Shown here piece after piece: positions 9,700 through 22,129 of a stretch of 64,000 bases of DNA. The first letter of the stretch is position 1. Each line of letters opens with the position of its first letter. The notes beneath the pieces were generated by a model. That model had not been told where the DNA came from. It made no database searches and was given only the letters and a program-made list of their open reading frames with translations. Source of the stretch: Phyto melanocephala (taxonomy: Eukaryota > Arthropoda > Insecta > Diptera > Rhinophoridae); the NCBI GenBank assembly GCA_941918925.1, contig OW799233.1, positions 46,957,341 to 47,021,340 on the forward strand, in the 5' to 3' direction. The position numbers were made by a program, and so were the translations under genes.

Positions 9700-11080
9700 C
9701 TGAAGTGTACAGCAGGTCAAAATAATTTTTTTTTAATTTTGATTGTCTTCAAATTTTGCTTTGGCTCTGTCAAAGACTACATCGGAAGGCATTAAATATT
9801 TCTTCACAATAAACTACTAATTATAAAATTATAAAAAACAGAATTTTAACGAATTTTTTTAGAATTAAAATTAAAAATAAATTTTCTTCGGAAAAAAGTT
9901 TTAATACATTTTATTCTCCTCCTCCACGTAGCAAATTTGTGTATTAAAAACAAAAAATAAAATATTTTCCTTTAACTGAAGCACGTCTCTTAAGTTATGT
10001 GTTTAAATTTCGAGTTTGACTGCAACAAAAGTTCGATTTTACGGTGTTTAATACTACAGTCTAAACAAATTTGTTTTAATTGAATTTGACAAAATGCGGG
10101 CATTAATAAAACCGTAATAGCAGCCATGAATAATTTATACAAATTATTCAAATTTTACTTTCAAAAAATATCCTAAAATATTTAACATTAACAAGCGTAA
10201 AATTATTTTGAATAATCAAACGCAACCACAATTCCATGTAAACAATAGTCATTCAAGTACTTTAGGAACCCTAAAGATTCTGCAACATAAATTCTGATCA
10301 AAAGAAAATCGTAAGAAAAGATTACGCGTGTAAATTAATAAATCGAAAGATGAAAATATTTCATTGCCATCGACATCTTGAATAGTTGCAAAATAATGAA
10401 AGCAACCATTGTATTCAGCTAAAAGAAAAACTAGACATAAAGTGAGAAAAAACTATCAGAGGGTGATTTCTATTTTTCGTTTTTTGAAACAAACGTATTT
10501 GGCCATTGAACTACAGTATTTAAAACTATGTACATATATTTTGGCCGCATGTTGCGTAAACACAAGGCTCTTTGGTAATACCATCCCACCACCATGACAC
10601 TTTTAGTCACAGTCGTAATAACTTTTACACTTTGTCTTATTTTTGCTTCAAGTACTGCTTATAAGACAGCATAACAGTAGCCTTTATATCGTCTACTATT
10701 TTATACAATTTCTTTTATTTTTAATGAATCATTATCATCATGAAAATACAATATCGAAAACTGCGTGCCACAGCTGCCTGTTTTAAATTGAAAGAAATAA
10801 TTTGGAGTCTTCCTTAGCTGTCTAGTTGGCTGAGCTTGAGAATTTATTCACATTTTTAGTTTATTTGTGACACACAATTATAGTCTTTAAAATTCATCAT
10901 CTTCAAAATCCATCAGCAGCATTACACATCAGCAACAACAACAATAACGTTTTGACACTTTCTTTTTAAAGACATCAACACCTTTTAAAAGACAACATTA
11001 ACAAAAGCAAAAAAATGGAAAAATTTCTTAAGCAAAGTCAAACAAAGGGGAACTAACTTTTACAGGAGTTGCGAACAAAA
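9700..11080. other. No gene seen
   Basis: AT-rich DNA with short CAA/ACA runs around 10925-10950. No coding or repeat structure recognised. The open frame at 10409-10597 has no family resemblance and is not called. Confidence 0.55.
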
Positions 11081-11084
11081 TAAG

Positions 11085-13250
11085 AAAAAATTTACTAAAA
11101 ACGGGGAAATTTTTGTAAAGTTTACTTAAAAGAGGAAATTTTCGTAAAATTTACTAAGAAGTGAAAATATTTATAAAATTTACCTAAAAGGGGAAATTTA
11201 TGTAAAATATAAATTTATCAAAAAGAGGAAATTTTTGTAAAATATAAATTTATCAAGAAGAGGAAATTTTTGTAAAATTTACTAAGAAAGGGAAATTTTT
11301 GAAAAATATACTATGTAAGGGAAATCTTTGTAAATTTACTAAGAAGAGGAAATTTTTGTAAAATTTACTAAAAAGGGCAAGTTTTTGTAAAATTTTCTTA
11401 AAAGAGAAAATTTTTGTAAAATATACTAAATAAGGGAAATTTTTGTAAATTTAGGAAAAAGAGGAAATTTCCGTAAAATTTACTAAGAAGTGAAAATATT
11501 TGTAAAATTAACCTAAAAGAGGAAATTTTTTCTTAAATGTACTAAATAGAGTTATTTTTTGTAAAATATACTAAAAACAGGAAATTTTTATAAAATTTAC
11601 TAAAAAGAGCAAATTTTTGTAAAATTTACTTAAAAGGGAAAATTTTTGTAAAATAAAAATAAGGGAAATTTTTTTTAATATTTACTGATAAGAGGAAATT
11701 TTTGTAAAATTTATCAAGAAGAGGAAATTTTTGTAAAATTTACTAAAAAGAGGAAATTTTTGTAACATTTACTAAAAAGAGGAAATTTTTGTAAAATTTA
11801 CTAAAAAGAGGAAATTTTTGTAAAATTTACTAAGAAGAGGAAATTTTTGTAAAATTTACTAAAAAGGGCAAGTTTTTATAAAATTTTCTTAAAAGAGAAA
11901 TTTTTGTAAATTTAGTAAAAAGAGGAAATTTCCGTAAAATTTACTAAGTAGTGAAAATATTTGTAAAATTAACCTAAAAGAGGAAATTTTTGTTAAATAT
12001 ACTAAATAGAGGTATTTTTTGTAAAATATACTAAAAACAGGAAATTTTTATAAAATTTACTAAAAAGAGCAAATTTTTGTAAAATTTACTTAAAAGGGAA
12101 AATTTTTGTAAAATTTACTTAAAAGAGGAAATTTCTGTAAAATTTACTAAAAAGAGAAACTTTTTGTAAAATTTACTTAAAAGGGAAAATTTTTGTAAAA
12201 TAAAAATAAGGGAAATTTTTTTTAATATTTACTAATAAGAGGAAATTTTTGTAAAATTTACTAAAAAGAGGAAATTTTTGTAAAATTTACTAAAAAGAGG
12301 AAATTTTTGTAAAATTTACTAAAAAGAGGAAATTTTTGTAAAATTTACTAAAAAGAGGAAATTTTTGTAAAATTTACTAAAAAGAGGAAATTTCTGTAAA
12401 ATTTACTAAAAAGAGGAACTTTTTGTAACATTTACTTAAAACGGAAAATTTTTGTAAAATAAAAATAAGGGAATTTTTTTTAATATTTACTGATAAGAGG
12501 AAAGTTTTGTAAAATTTATCAAGAAGAGGAAATCTCTGTAAAGTTTACTAAAAAGAGGAAATTTTTGTAAAATTTACTAAAATGAGGAAATTTCTGTAAA
12601 ATTTACTAAAAAGAGGAACTTTTTGTAACATTTACTTAAAAGGGAAAATTTTTGTAAAATAAAAATAAGGGAATTTTTTTTAATATTTACTGATAAGAGG
12701 AAAGTTTTGTAAAATTTATCAAGAAGAGGAAATCTCTGTAAAGTTTACTAAAAAGAGGAAATTTTTGTAAAATTTACTAAAAAGAGGAAATTTTTGTAAA
12801 ATTTACTAAAAAGAGGAAATTTCTGTAAAATTTACTAAAAAGAGGAAATTTCTGTAAAATTTACTAAAAAGAGGAAATTTTTGTAAAATTTACTAAGAAG
12901 AGAAAATTTTTGTAAAATTTTCTATGGAGAGAATTTTTTTAAAGTTTAGTAAAGAAATGATTTTATTTTTATTTATTTATAAAAATATATATATAAAAAT
13001 ACTAAAAAGTAAAAATTTTGTAAAAAAAATTTACTAAAAAGAAGAAATTTTTGAAAAATTTTCTATGAGAAAGTTTTTAAAATTTACTAAAAAAAAGGAT
13101 ATTTTTGAAAAAATTACAAATAAGAAGAAATGTTTAAAAAATTTTCTCAAAAGAGGACATTTATGAAAAATTTACTAAAAAAAAGAGGAAATGCTTGAAA
13201 ACTACTAAGAAGACGACATATTTGTAAAAATTAACTAAAAACAGGCAATA
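11085..13250 (+). repeat. 29-bp minisatellite array 1
   Basis: About 2.2 kb of head-to-tail monomers with a 29-base period. The commonest monomer is AGGAAATTTTTGTAAAATTT followed by ACTAAAAAG. Monomers are nearly uniform at about 12240-12400 and 12720-12900 and more divergent at the left edge. Variant monomers (for example with AAAATAAGGGAA) recur in fixed order, giving higher-order units. Decayed copies trail on to about 13760. The monomer core (AAATTTTTGTAAAATTT) is close to an inverted repeat of itself. No coding capacity. Confidence 0.93.
12421..12820 (+). repeat. 200-bp higher-order unit, two copies
   Basis: 12421-12620 and 12621-12820 are nearly identical. They carry the same ordered variants, including AAAAATAAGG followed by a T run, TGATAAGAGGAAAG and AATCTCTGTAAAG. 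The unit equals about seven 29-base monomers and shows that expansion acted on blocks as well as on single monomers. Confidence 0.85.
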
Positions 13251-13769
13251 TTTGAAAAATGTAAAAAAAAAATTTGTTTTAAATTTATTAAAAAATTTTT
13301 TAAAAAAATTCTGAAAAGAAAATTTAAAAAAAAAAAATTATAAAAAAATGAAAAATTTTTTAAAAGTTTTCTTAAAACAAAAAAATTTTTACTATAATAT
13401 GTAATTTGGAAAATTGTTTTAAAAAGAGGAAATTTTCGAAAAATGTACTAAAAATATTTAATTGAAAAATTTTCCATTTAGAGGAAAAAAGTATTTAAAA
13501 AGGAGTGAATTTATAAAAAGTTTCCTGAAATGAGAAAATTTTTCAAAAATTTACTAAAAAGTGAAAAAGTAAACATAACTAGCATTTTTGGGAAATTTTT
13601 AAAAATTAGGAAATTATTGTAAATTGACTATATAAAAAAAATTAAGAGATTAGCTAATAGAGGAAAATTTGGAAAAATATACAGCAAATGCTTAGGAATT
13701 TTTTTAAAAAACCATTTTTATTAGGAAATATTTGAAATTGTCACCAAAAATAGTTAATTTTATCAATTA

Positions 13770-15930
13770 ATTTCTTTCACTGTTTTACTACTGTACGCGG
13801 CGGCAAATAGTTTTAATACGAGTAGTAAGCACAAACTCTTATCGATACATTGCATGATTATGTAGTAATTTTCCTCACATTAATATGACAATTGATTACA
13901 CATAATTTTTAAATTATTCAGATAATAAAAAGAAACTAAACAAATATAAAGTTGAATTTTGCTGGAATATTTTTTACAAGTTTAACTGCAGATAAAGAAA
14001 ACTTTCACACTTGAACAAGAATTAATTCCTAAATTGTAAAAAACAAATTGTTAAAAGTTATGATGAAAGCAAAAAACATAAAAAATGAGTTCATATGTCT
14101 GAATGTTTAAGATTGTTGTAGTATGTTTGTATAGATAGACTTTGGCGATAAGCTATTTTTGTAAAGTATGTAGCTTAAGTCTTTTGTTTGTGCTTAACAA
14201 AAAAATTCAAAATTTTCATTTCAAACAAATAGAATATTGTCCAATAAATGTGCAAGATCTTAATTTGTTTTCACCTTTTCTCTATTCATAGTTTTAAGCG
14301 TAAGTAATCTGATCACTAAAAGTTTTTTAATTTAAGTCACTTAAATTTGTTATGAAAATTATTTGAAATTTAAGGTGATAAATTTATATAGTTTTTATTT
14401 TATTTGTTATTTTTGTATAAGATGTTGCCAATCTTTAAGAAACTTTATTTCTGCATTAAAATAAATTTTTGGAAAAATTTTATTTAAATATTTAAAATAA
14501 TTTTATGATTTCAGTTTCTGATCTAAATCTAAAATGTTTTATTGTTATTTATATGTCTAAACATTTTTAAATTGTTGGTCTTAAAGATTTTTGTTGTTAA
14601 CATATTTGCGCCGATTTTTTTACCTTTAAGTGTCATCACATAAATCACTTGTAATTTTAAAGTGTTAAATGTTTCCATGAATAACGCCTGCCTTTCTGCC
14701 CATTTTTTAACACTTTCATTGTTAATGAGCTTTATGGGTATAAAGGGATACATGTTGCTGCCACAAACAACAACAACAACTTAACTAAATAATGACAATC
14801 CATATTAATTTTTATGTACTTATCACCCATCAACAACATATTGAGTAACAACTACAACTTCATACGTGTGACTGAAATCATGTTACAAGAAATTTTCATT
14901 TGAATTTGCAGCTTTACAAAAAATTTATGTTCATTTAATAAAAAGTAAAAGTTGTCATCAAAAGCAACGCCTGGCGCGTAAAATTTATTTTAGGCTTGAT
15001 ACCAAGCATAATATGAACTATGGCACACTAGGGGAGGAGTTGCCAAAACTGGCTCAGAAACTGTTGAATTCGCTTCTTTGTATGTTTTTTTTTTTTGGAA
15101 AAAACAAAACAAAAAAATTATTTATTATCATAAAACATTTTGTATGATTTTGGTTAGTCATAAAAACATTTATTTATTATATTCGGCGATGACTTTTATA
15201 TAAAACGCAATTTTTTTTTTTATTTTGGGTCTGGGTTACTCTAAGGAGTTTATTGTGACAATGTGTCAATTTATTATGTGAAGTAGCCAAAGGCTACTTT
15301 CTTTAGTTTTTCCCCTCCAAGAGTCTTTGTATTGTTTGTTTTTCCGTTTCGATTTTGGCATTATAAGTTATTACTGTCAACACTAACCATAACGAATGCG
15401 TTATGTTTTTCGGTGACACTATTGTCCTCCACTTGAAAAATGTGAACAATAGTTTTGTTATGGGATGTGATGTTAAGATTTTATCTGTTACTAGTGAGCG
15501 AGTGAAATGTGTTGAAAAATTCTTTATGCAGCAATTGAATTTGTAGTTGATAAAAGTCTAAGCAATTGTTAAAAAAAGAAACATTTTTAATTTTTACATT
15601 ATTTTTGTAAAAATCACAGAATTATTTTAAAGCTTTGCTACCGATCCGCTAACATCTGTATTTGATTTAAAAAATAATCGTCGCTTATAAACTATAATGC
15701 TCGCGAAATCGTTTTATTTTATTGTGGCCCAAAAACAAGAAGATAAAGAAAAACAGCATGAAATCTTTATGTTAGTTAAACTCATTATAAATATTAAATA
15801 AAATTAACAAAAAAGTAAATAAAAAAAAAAGGTTGGGGTACTACCTTTTTTTACTTACAGTGGCTTTAATAACATCTGCTTTAAAAATTCCCTTTTAGAA
15901 ACTTTTATACTTTTTTGTTCTTATTTTCCA
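13770..15930. other. No gene seen
   Basis: AT-rich, with one CTTAAGTCTTT motif at 14174-14184 and a CAACAACAAC run near 14766. The open frame at 14529-14753 (reverse strand) is lysine/asparagine-rich with no recognisable motif and is not called. Confidence 0.5.
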
Positions 15931-15934
15931 TATT

Positions 15935-16850
15935 TTATTTAGAGGCTATTTTAAGAAAATTTTCAAATTGTTTTTCAAAAATTTGCGATCTTTCGAAAAT
16001 TTTTAACATTTTTTTTTTGATATTTTAGTAAATTTTTTTAAAAATTTTCTTTTTTTACTAAATTTCTCGATAATTTTCGATTATTATTTGTTTAAAAATT
16101 TCGTTTTATAGAAAATTATTCAGAAAATTTTTGTTGCAGTAAATTTTTCAAAAATTTTGTTTTAATAAATTTTTCATAAATATCGTTTTTAGTATTTTTT
16201 TTTTAAATTTCGTTTTTAGTAAATTATTAAAAAAATTTCGTTTTATAGTAAATTATTTAAAAACTTTTTGTTGTAGTAAACTTTAAAAAAATTTCGTTTT
16301 TAGTAAATTATTCAAAAAATTTCCTTTTATATTAAATAATTCAAAAACTTTTTGTTGTAGTAAACTTTAAAAAAATTTCGTTAAATCATAAATATCGTTT
16401 TTAGTAAATTTTTCAAAAACTTCATTTCAGTAAATTTTTTTAAAAATTTTGTTTCAAGAAAACTTTTGTTGTAGTAAATTTTGAAAAATTTCGTTTGTAG
16501 TAAATTTTTCAAAATTTTCTTTTTTTTTTGTAAATTTTTCAAAATTTTCTTTTTTTTTTGTAAATTTTCCAAAATTTTCTATTTTCAGTAAAATTTTTTT
16601 AAATTTTCTATTTTCAGTAAATTTTTTTAAGATTTTCTATTTTCAGTAAATTTTTAAAATTTTTAATTTTTAGTAAATTTAAATAAATATTTCAATTATT
16701 TCGATTTTTAGTTAATTTTTCAAAAATTAATTGCTTAAAAAAAGTTTTTCCAAAATTTTCTATTTATAAAAAATTTTTTAATAATTTTCAAAAAATTTCT
16801 ATTTTTTTTAGTAAATTTTTAAAAATTTTAAAATACTATTTATTTTTTTG
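15935..16850 (-). repeat. 29-bp-type minisatellite array 2, decayed
   Basis: Repeated units of the form AGTAAATTTTTCAAAAATTT then TCTTTTT. Read on the reverse strand they give AAAAAGAAAATTTTTGAAAA then ATTTACT, close to the array 1 monomer, so this array appears inverted relative to array 1. Spacing is irregular (about 26-60 bases) because of indels. The reverse-strand open frame at 16381-16572, a run of K, N, L and F, is a translation artefact of these repeats. Confidence 0.75.
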
Positions 16851-16859
16851 GAATAATTC

Positions 16860-18130
16860 CAAATTTCAGATATCTTCTGTATTTTTTTCATTTAAAAAAA
16901 AAATGAATAAAATAAATACAAAGTAATGGACAAACTTAAATATCTAAACAATGTTGTAGCTTACAAAAATGAGCAACTATAAAGTGGCTTACATAATAAA
17001 CTTAGTGAGCGGTCTCAAGTTGCGTGCAGCCATTAAAAATCAGAAAAAAAAACGCACAAATTTAAACATTTCACCTCAATGACTCAATTAAGCCTTGGCC
17101 ACAGGTTTATAACATTTTAATTTGTTTCAGCATATCAAAAAAAAAAAGCTACTTACGGAATAATGGGCAAATGAAGAAGAAGTATTATATCATTTTAGAC
17201 ATAAAGAAATTTTTAATTGACAGCAGGAGGTTTATGCTCAGCACTACAATTGTATTAAGTAAGCCATTAACAAACAAATAAAACCAAAAACAAACAAGAA
17301 AAGCACAAGCGTATTTGAAACAATAAAAAAAACTTTAAATAATTTGCAAATAATTAAGATCTAAGAAAAATGTGTAAAGTGGATCATAATGATTATGAAA
17401 ATTATTACAATTGCAATTGGAAAAATATAGAAAGACTTAAGCAACAAACTTGAAAAATTCCAACAACAAAAAATTGTTTAAGTATAATGTTTACTAAACA
17501 TACTTATTAACAAAAACACAAACAAAAGTTGATATTTTTTGTTTGATTTTGTATTCCCTGAAAATTCTCTTGAAGAAATGTCATGCTGTTTGTGGAAAAC
17601 ATTTCCATTGTTTGTGAAAAGTCTTCTATAGTTTTCACGCTACTTTAGCAACAATGTGTATTTGTATTTATTTCTTTGTATTATCTAACTGTTGTTTAAC
17701 AAATTCCATACAAAGTAGATTTATGAGTTTCAGTTTTCCCAGCTAAAATCATGGAAAGTTTAGCGACAATGGCCAAAAAAGACATTCATAAGCATTTATA
17801 TTTCTAAAGAATTAAGTTTGAATGAAAACGTGTAAATCAATATTTTAAGAGTGTTTTAAGAAAGTATCGTTGTTCCGTAGACATTGCGCCTACAGCCACC
17901 TTTTGAAGAAGGTAGCTAATAAAATATATAAAATCTTATGTAATTTGGTGTAGAAAAAGAAATTCTGGATGGAGGTGGAGTAGTGATAATATACGTCAGC
18001 AAGTACACTGACGGCTGTAGGCAAGTTTTTATGTTCAAACGATTTTATTCGAAAAAAAAAATTATTTAAATATTTATAAATAATTTACTAAATTATTCGG
18101 GATATGCTCCCAACTAATCGTTCAATATTT
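16860..18130. other. No gene seen
   Basis: AT-rich. One CTTAAGTCTTT motif on the reverse strand at 17431-17441. No repeat or coding structure recognised. Confidence 0.55.
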
Positions 18131-18138
18131 TTTTTTTT

Positions 18139-18205
18139 TTTTGTTAGGCTTAAGCTGGTCCATAGGCGTTTCACTAGTGCTTATACAGGATGTCTGGTGG
18201 CTGTT
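18139..18205 (+). repeat. Solo arm of the foldback family found at 48776
   Basis: GCTTAAGCTGGTCCATAGGC and the following TTTCACTAGTGCTTAT match, with scattered differences, the first 60 bases of both arms of the foldback element at 48776-49248 (TTTAAGCTGGTCTATATGCA, TTTCACTGGTGCTTAT). No second arm was recognised nearby. Confidence 0.65.
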
Positions 18206-18308
18206 TTATATTTTCAAATTTAAATAGAAAACGTTAAAGTTGACACAAGTTTTTTTTAAGAGCATTGTACGTTAGAATGGAAATTCGGATTTTATTTTTT
18301 AAAGAGTA

Positions 18309-18748
18309 TGGCCGACTTCCTAAACGCAAGTTGCAATGCATATTTACAATGCATACACTTTGTAAACGCATATGAAAACTTTCTAGCAATGTCCAATGTT
18401 CCTAATCGTTTGGCAACTCATTTTACTAAGTATCAGCTGTCAAAATCGCGCATCATTTTTATTTTGTATGCAAACATTTGAGCTGCAATGGCTGAGTTCG
18501 TATTTTCTTTGTTTATTTTTAATAAATTATTTATAATTGATAGAGTTTATTTAAATCAAAGACTAATAATTTAAATAATTAAACACTTTATATTGCAGAG
18601 ACAAAAAGTGGATCCATGAGCGTTCCTAAATGCCGATAAAATGCAAAAAAAATCTCTGCAACGCAAGGTTGCACTTAAGACATGTTAAGCATTGCATACG
18701 CATTTTTTTAAATTATGAATTGCAACTTGCGTTTAGGAAGTCGGGCCA
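18309..18748. mobile_element. Non-autonomous DNA element with 30-bp inverted ends
   Basis: Left end TGGCCGACTTCCTAAACGCA (18309) and right end, whose complement begins TGGCCCGACTTCCTAAACGC (to 18748), continue through AAGTTGCAAT. The 440-bp interior has AATGCATA-type subterminal repeats near both ends and no coding sequence; the open frame at 18630-18827 spans the right end and is not called. The GGCC-type start is shared with 1287 and 39895. No clear target duplication. Confidence 0.75.
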
Positions 18749-18754
18749 TGTCAT

Positions 18755-20325
18755 ACAGATGTCTTTCGTCGAGTTGAACACACTGTTCAAAACGGAGCCT
18801 TGTGTTCTGTGCCACATGCTGCATTAAACTTTGTTCAAATTGAGCTGATTTCTTGAACCCTTTCTTTGAGGTAACAATTGGATTTCTACCGTTACATTGT
18901 GATATGTTTTAATACTCCTAAAGGTACTTTAGTTTTTTCCTTTCTAAAAACCTCAAAACTTCAAAAGTGTTACTTTTAAACAAACGGTATGTATTTTATG
19001 TATTTCCTAAAACTTTTCTAAATTTTACATTTCGCATACACTTCTACATTTAAACACAAACTCTTCTAACACCCGGTTTTCCTTATCTGATTTAGTAGCA
19101 TCATGCAATGTCTATAAATAATAATAAAATTACAATAGCAACAACAACAAGAAATCATTTACAACATTACGTTCAATCGTCTTTTGTCATTGCAAATGTT
19201 GTATTGAATTTCTGTACTTATTGTTGTTGCTACTGTTGTTATTACGGTGCGTGTGTACGTGTTTTACTAGTATGCCCAAAGAAGATTTATTTAAACTTTT
19301 TGTCTTTTCAAGTTTTATTTAGATTTAATGCATAATTTTTCTATAAAACAACTTAAAGAAAGAACACATCTCAACAATTAAAAATTTGCATATTTGTAGT
19401 GTTTTTTTTTCTGTAAAATATTGCTGTACTGCATTGTAGAGTTTTGATAAAAATATGCATTTGAATAAATCGAAAACACTAACTGTAAAACTTTTCAAGA
19501 TAATTTGCGTTTATAAAAAAAATGCGATTACTGTTAATAACAAAATAATAAATTTTGTGCTATAAAAGTACAAAAAATTTATGGAGGGTATCAAAAATTC
19601 GGCACAGCCAAATATAGTGCTCTTATTTGTTTTCTTCGATTTTAAAACTTCAAAGTAAAAACTTAACATTCTCAGATTTTACATTCTTTAAAATATTTGA
19701 AACCTACTGCACTGCAAATTATTTATTTTAAAATAAAAATAAAAAAATTATATGTGACAGATGCAGACAAACTATTAAAAGAAATGTTGGTAGCACTGAT
19801 GAATTGAATACAGGTCTTAATTAATCTAATTAATGACCTAAAGATTAAACGAAGAAAATTCGATAATAGAAATTAAATTGTTTTTTAAATTAGAAAGATA
19901 CAAAAAAATCATCAATTACTTTAAAAATAATAAACAGCCTCTATTCAAGGGAACCAAAAAATAGCAAATTTTTTTACTTTTTTATAAATAAATAACTCAG
20001 AAAAAGTTCTTCAGGTCAGAAACCACTATTGGCATGATTTTGTTTTATGTCTCAAGATGTTTAGCTTCCATTTTTATTTTAAAATTCTGCAATCGGTTAA
20101 AAACTGCAAAAGATACAGGCTTCTGAATATGGAATTTTTAGTGCCTTTAAATCACTGAACCGGAGTGTATGACAATAAAAATATGCCATGTTAATCCACC
20201 AGTAAATTTTTTGCAGATTTTTTAATTTTATTTTAACTAACTGCAAAATACTTTTTTAATAATTAATTTCAAGTTAATATCTACCACCAGGTTTTTTTAT
20301 TTTAATTTTTCCCTATAAAACTATA
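18755..20325. other. Mostly unannotated; one helentron-like 3' end inside
   Basis: AT-rich, with a CAACAACAAC run near 19140 and pure A/T tracts. Apart from the fragment at 19583-19631 nothing was recognised. The frame at 19108-19335 has no protein-like features. Confidence 0.5.
19583..19631 (+). mobile_element. Helentron-like 3' terminal fragment
   Basis: GGAGGGTATCAAAAATTCGG then CACAGCCAAATATAGTGCTC and TTATTTGTTTT match the 3' ends of the full copies at 45901 and 55115 (TTCGGCACAGCCGAATATAG, TGCTCTTACTTGTT). The terminal hairpin TTCGGC...GCCAAA has one stem mismatch relative to them. Confidence 0.75.
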
Positions 20326-20329
20326 CTAA

Positions 20330-20488
20330 CTGCCTGTTCAACGATGTCGAAAGAAAACACAAGCAAAATTTCATTCGTACAAATATATTGAAAACAACAA
20401 CAAAAACTAAAAATTTGTTTTTGTTTTCAACGTATTTGTGCGAATGAAATTTCGCTCGGGTTTTCTTTCGACATCGTTGAACAGGCAG
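20330..20488. mobile_element. Foldback MITE, Harbinger-like by its TAA duplication
   Basis: A 159-bp near-palindrome with arms of about 70 bases beginning CTGCCTGTTCAACGATGTCG and a short A-rich loop near 20400. TAA flanks both sides (20327-20329 and 20489-20491) as a direct repeat. A three-base TWA duplication is characteristic of PIF/Harbinger elements, which is the basis for the class; no transposase is present. Arm mismatches are few. Confidence 0.8.
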
Positions 20489-20825
20489 TAAATTGATATA
20501 AAAGTTAAAACATCTGGTTTTTCTGTTTTGTCGCCCAATCTTGTTCAGAAAATTACTTCCAAATAAAAGGCATTAAAATTAAAAAAAAACACCTTCAAAG
20601 TGCTTAAATAAAAAGAAATGCCCAAACATTAAACTCAAAAGTTTGTTAAAAAAATGTTTTAGTTCATAATTTATTATTGTCTTATTAAAGTTAAATTGTA
20701 GTAACCTTTTGTTTAAATTTTGTCTAGTCTTCTACTTCAATACAAAATGATAAAAGTCCATCTTCATCACACATGTGTCAAGTGTGTTAATTACAAGCAA
20801 TCGTTAAGTTTATAAATTGATGTGT

Positions 20826-20856
20826 ATGCGCGTGTGTGTGTGTGTGTGTGTGTATA
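20826..20856. repeat. GT microsatellite
   Basis: About thirteen uninterrupted GT units after TATGCGC. Confidence 0.95.
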
Positions 20857-20928
20857 TAAGAATACCCACTCAACATTTCTTGGCAATTTATTTGATGTTG
20901 GAAATTTTCTGAAGCTTAACTAGGTATT

Positions 20929-21134
20929 GGGTGCCCCGGTGGACTAGTCAGTAGAGTTCTGGTCTGCTAGTTTGGGGGTTGCGGGTTCGATTCCCGCCAG
21001 AGACGCTGGTTTTGTCTGCTTCTCTTCTCTTTTTTCTATTCTATTCTTACTTTTCTATTCAGGTATCACAATGGGATCAATAAAATGGACGCAAGTGAGC
21101 TGCACAACAGCTGCCTGTTCTACCTAACCTAACC
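20929..21134 (+). mobile_element. tRNA-derived SINE, copy 2
   Basis: The head GGTGCCCCGGTGGACTAGTC and the B box GGTTCGATTCCCGCC at 20984-20998 match copy 1 closely. The body differs toward the 3' end and stops in CCTAACCTAACCTAA. Flanks TAACTAGGTATT (20917-20928) and TAACTAGATATT (21135-21146) form a 12-bp target duplication with one mismatch. It is probably an RNA polymerase III transcribed retroposon. Confidence 0.9.
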
Positions 21135-21218
21135 TAACTAGATATTCGATGAAAAAGTTTTAATAATCTAGAAAAATTTAAGAAATAATTAATAATTTTT
21201 ATTGCACGAAATTTTATA

Positions 21219-21342
21219 CAGCGTTGCCCAAAAGTCACCAGGGGATTCAAAATAATTTTTTTATATTTTATTTATTTCAAATTATTATTTTTAACAATGA
21301 ATTAAAAATAAAAAAAACCATGATGACTTTTGGCTCACCCTT
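21219..21342. mobile_element. Short mariner-type MITE
   Basis: Inverted ends share GCCCAAAAGTCACCA / GCCAAAAGTCATCATGG around a 124-bp unit with TA on both sides (21217-21218 and 21343-21344). The middle is AT-only with no coding capacity. TA duplication suggests Tc1/mariner mobilisation. Confidence 0.7.
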
Positions 21343-21349
21343 TATCTTC

Positions 21350-22092
21350 GCATAATTACTATAAGAGAGATCTGCTCACTGATTAAAGGATATTTGTATT
21401 CTCTTTTGATTCTGTTCTTCCAACAAGTCAACTTATCGTTCCAAAAGAAGTTTATTTAAAAAGCTTTCGGGTCAATCACACAGACCCCATCCAAATGTCC
21501 TATTGTAACTACACCATAATGTTAATTAATCACTTGTTCTTATTTTTATTTAAATAAAATTCAAATGTTAAAAAATTTAGATCTCTAAAAGGGAGCTTGA
21601 TAAAGGGTTCTGAATAAAGGGGACGACCTTTAAATTGAAGTAACATTGTATGCCATTAATGTTTAAACGTATACGGGGTGTAACCAATAAGTTAAATAAT
21701 AATGCATTGTATTTTTGCTTTCAAGTTCTCAAAATAACGTCAAATAACATAAGCTAGTTGGCCAGTTAATGGGATATTTCTTAAAATTATTCGCTTGTCA
21801 AATATTTTTTTGAGTAAATTGTTTGTATTGCCCTTTGAGTGACATGTGGTAGCAGGTTTGTGAGATTTCTTTTGACCTTTTTTTGTCAAATTCAATATTA
21901 AAAATCGTCAAAATCACCAAAGTTTTTGTTTCTGTAGTTTTTGACAATAAAATATAATTTTTTAATTATTTAAAAAAAGTTCCTTTATAAATCCAAAAAT
22001 ATAAATTTGATCGCTATAATTCGCCAAAAATTTAAAACAAGTCGGCATGATTTTTGTATGCGCATTCACTTTAATGTGATTACAAGCAAAAA

Positions 22093-22129
<37 letters not shown>

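Noticed and set aside
9709..9735. Right inverted end of the Tc1 fossil
   Set aside because: The sequence looks like a Tc1-type end but is in left-end orientation and has no partner upstream.
11085..13250. CRISPR-like array
   Set aside because: The repeats are contiguous 29-base monomers with no unique spacers, and the window is eukaryotic.
16381..16572. Lysine/asparagine-rich 63-codon frame
   Set aside because: Direct translation of minisatellite array 2.
18630..18827. 65-codon frame
   Set aside because: It runs across the right inverted end of the element at 18309-18748 into flanking DNA.
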